Shown piece after piece: positions 62,197 through 64,000 of a stretch of DNA of 64,000 bases (position 1 is its first letter; the number at the start of each line of letters is the position of its first letter). Under the pieces are notes generated by a model that saw only the letters and a list, made by a program, of their open reading frames with translations, was not told where the DNA came from and made no database searches. This DNA comes from Streptomyces sp. NBC_01198 (lineage in GTDB: Bacteria; Actinomycetota; Actinomycetes; Streptomycetales; Streptomycetaceae). The translations under genes were made by a program, and so were the position numbers. The stretch spans positions 1,984,001 to 2,048,000 of the forward strand of contig NZ_CP108568.1 of assembly GCF_036010485.1 (NCBI RefSeq). Direction: 5' to 3'.

Positions 62197-62830
62197 TCAG
62201 GCGTCGAGCCGCAGCCCCGATGCCACCCCCTCGGCCGTCGCCGTCCCCAGCCGGCTGACCCGCACCGCGAAGGGCGTCTCGTCGATCGCATCCCGCTCAG
62301 CCGCACGGCCCCCACCGGCGCGCACGCCAGCGGACGCAGGGTGACGGACCCGCCAGGGGCGTCCGGCCGCACTCCGGCCAGTGCCGCCAGCAGGTGCACC
62401 GAGCCGGCGGCCGCGAGCGCGGCGGGACGGCAGGCCATCGGGTGCGGGCACGGCGGGCGGCCGGCCGCCCGCTGCTCCCCCGCGTATATCTCCGGCAGGC
62501 GCAGGCCGAAGGCGGCCGCCGCGTCGAGCACTCCGGTCATCAGCGAGGCCGCAGCCTCCTTCAGACCCGCGGCAGCCAGCCCCGCCACGGCCACGGCGGT
62601 CTCGTGGATCCGCACCGCACCACTGCGGTGCCCGAAGGGGTTGAAGCCGGGTACGTCCGTGGACAGCCTCCGCAGGCCCCAGCCGCCGTCCAGGCCCGGC
62701 CCGGCCAGCACCTGCCCGAGCAGCGTGCCGGCCCGAGACGGCGAGGGCCGGCGCGGCCACACAGATCAGCGCGTCGTGGACGGCCGGCGGCGAGTCCGCC
62801 AGGACCGGGCCGGGGCGCGGTCGCGCCGTC
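62197..62830 (-). pseudogene. 5'-truncated, frameshifted glycogen-debranching (amylo-alpha-1,6-glucosidase-like) gene
   Basis: Three minus-strand frames join into one C-terminal region: PAVHDALICVAAPALAVS, then RAGTLLGQVLAGPGLDGGWG and FNPFGHRSGAVRIHETAVAV, then IDETPFAVRVSRLG to a stop at 62197. Single-base deletions near 62729 and 62288 explain the frame changes. Only about 200 of some 700 residues remain, so the gene is dead unless both shifts are sequencing errors; the missing N-terminus still argues for decay. Confidence 0.7.
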
Positions 62831-63045
62831 ACCGCTTCCCGCCTGCCCGCGTGCTGCGCCGCTCCGGAGCGGGCGCGGTGATCACGTCCGCATACGGTCG
62901 CGGAGGGTCGGGCTGTCGCGCTGAGTGCTGCACTCCTGAAGAACGGCCGCCCGAGCACCCAGGTCACGGGCCGTCTACGGTTCCTGAACGAATGACATCG
63001 TGCGCGCCGCCCCCGGAGCATCCGGAGCGGCAGAGAAGAGGCAGC
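62831..63045. other. Intergenic region upstream of the prolyl aminopeptidase gene
   Basis: About 215 bp without gene or clear palindrome. Confidence 0.5.
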
Positions 63046-64000
63046 ATGCCCGCCCACCGCCAGCCAGGCACCCTCGTCACCGACCACCGCGTCCAGGTGC
63101 CGCTCGACCACGCTCAGCCCGACGGCGAGCACATCGAGGTCTTCGCGCGGGAAGTGGCGGCCGCGGGCAAGGACTCCGGCCAACTGCCGTGGCTGCTGTT
63201 CCTGCAAGGTGGCCCCGGCAACCGCGGTCCGCGGCCGCTGGGCAGGGACGGCTGGGTGGACCGCGCGCTGGACGACTACCGCGTGCTCCTGGTCGACCAG
63301 CGCGGCACAGGGCTGTCCACCCCGGCGAACCGCCAGACGCTGCCCGCACGCGGCGACGCGGCGGCGCAGGCCGCGTACCTCTCCCAATTCCGGGCCGATT
63401 CGATCGTGCGGGACTGCGAGGTCCTCCGGCGACGGCTGCTCGGCGATGACAAGCCGTGGAGCGTCCTCGGCCAGAGTTTCGGCGGCTTCTGCGCGGTCAG
63501 CTACCTGTCCTTCGCGCCCGAGGCCCTCAGCGAGGTGCTGATCACCGGCGGCCTGCCGGGCCTGCGGACCACGCCTGAGGACGTCTACCGCGCGGCCTAC
63601 CCCCGGATCCAGCGCAAGAACGTGGCCCACTACACCCGTTACCCCGATGACGTCGAAGCCGTCCGGGACATCACGCGCCTGCTGCGCGACAGCCCGACCC
63701 GGCTTCCGGGCGGCGGTGTGCTCACCCCGCGCGCCTTCCAGGCCCTCGGGCTGATGCTGGGTTCCAGCAACGGTTCGCACACCCTGCACTACCTGGTCGA
63801 GGACGCCTTCGTCACCGGCCCTGCCGGACGCGTGCTGTCCGACTCCTTCCTCTTCGAGGTCCAGGGGCATCTCTCCTTCGCCGCCAGCCCGCTCTACGCG
63901 GTGCTGCACGAGGCGACCTACGGTCAGACATCCGTCTCGGCACGGGGGACCGGGTGGGCCGCGGAGACCGTCCGGGGCGAATTCCCCGCCTTCGACGCGG
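63046..64000 (+). CDS. Alpha/beta hydrolase, prolyl aminopeptidase (S33)-like (3' end outside window)
   Basis: At least 318 residues, frame open to the window end. The oxyanion loop LQGGPGNRGP (usually HGGPG), VLLVDQRGTGLS and the nucleophile elbow LGQSFGGFCAVSYL (Ser near residue 142) are typical of proline iminopeptidases, which remove N-terminal Pro residues. AGAGG precedes the ATG. No signal peptide. The acid and His of the triad lie beyond the edge. Confidence 0.9.
   Translation, partial: MPAHRQPGTLVTDHRVQVPLDHAQPDGEHIEVFAREVAAAGKDSGQLPWLLFLQGGPGNRGPRPLGRDGWVDRALDDYRVLLVDQRGTGLSTPANRQTLPARGDAAAQAAYLSQFRADSIVRDCEVLRRRLLGDDKPWSVLGQSFGGFCAVSYLSFAPEALSEVLITGGLPGLRTTPEDVYRAAYPRIQRKNVAHYTRYPDDVEAVRDITRLLRDSPTRLPGGGVLTPRAFQALGLMLGSSNGSHTLHYLVEDAFVTGPAGRVLSDSFLFEVQGHLSFAASPLYAVLHEATYGQTSVSARGTGWAAETVRGEFPAFDA

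Overview
The window is high-GC actinobacterial DNA, almost certainly from a Streptomyces or close relative (Streptomycetaceae). The principal sigma factor HrdB with a Lys/Ala-rich N-terminal extension, the sporulation regulator WhiH beside it, separate parC and parE genes, an HPr gene preceded by a DasR-type operator, GTG starts and GTGA/ATGA overlaps all fit. The order tdk, phosphodiesterase, DUF5998, GNAT/acyl-CoA synthetase, ptsH, GntR, two M16 peptidases, parC ... parE, DUF7455, serine protease, hrdB, whiH, ABC protein, Nudix regulator resembles the SCO58xx region of S. coelicolor as I remember it, so that part is probably conserved core.

Region 1 (1-27.1 kb) is a carbohydrate-use island: two Gfo/Idh/MocA oxidoreductases, a xylose-isomerase-like sugar isomerase, a secreted GH3 enzyme, two GH38 alpha-mannosidases, a ThuA protein, a mannonate-dehydratase-like enolase, an IclR regulator, a CUT1 ABC importer (binding protein and two permeases, no ATPase), an NAD-dependent epimerase/uronate-dehydrogenase-like protein, and a secreted two-beta-helix protein. 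They form tightly overlapping operons around the IclR gene. The likely job is import and breakdown of a mannose- and uronate-containing plant or algal glycan. One member is an odd regulator in which an IS630-transposase-like module precedes a ROK repressor.

Region 2 (27.1-42.8 kb) is core: thymidine kinase, phosphodiesterase, DUF5998, GNAT-acyl-CoA synthetase fusion, HPr, GntR regulator, two M16 peptidases, ParC, a sucrase/ferredoxin-like protein, and an acetate-type symporter with its DUF485 partner.

Region 3 (42.9-52.9 kb) is accessory: an SDR lacking its catalytic Tyr/Lys, a cupin, an MFS exporter, a ParB-like hypothetical, and a deaminase-fold protein with a nuclear-localisation-like N-terminus. 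Next comes a degenerate integrative element bounded by a 23-bp direct copy of the 3' end of parE. It carries a variant P-loop protein, its SCO2524-like partner and a membrane protein, and ends in a scrambled tyrosine-integrase remnant.

Region 4 (52.9-64 kb) returns to core: parE, DUF7455, trypsin-like protease, hrdB, whiH, ABC protein and NrtR-like regulator, then a decayed glycogen-debranching gene and a truncated prolyl-aminopeptidase-like gene at the right edge. No tRNA, rRNA or CRISPR was found. Assignments rest on reading motifs in the translated sequence; no database search was run.
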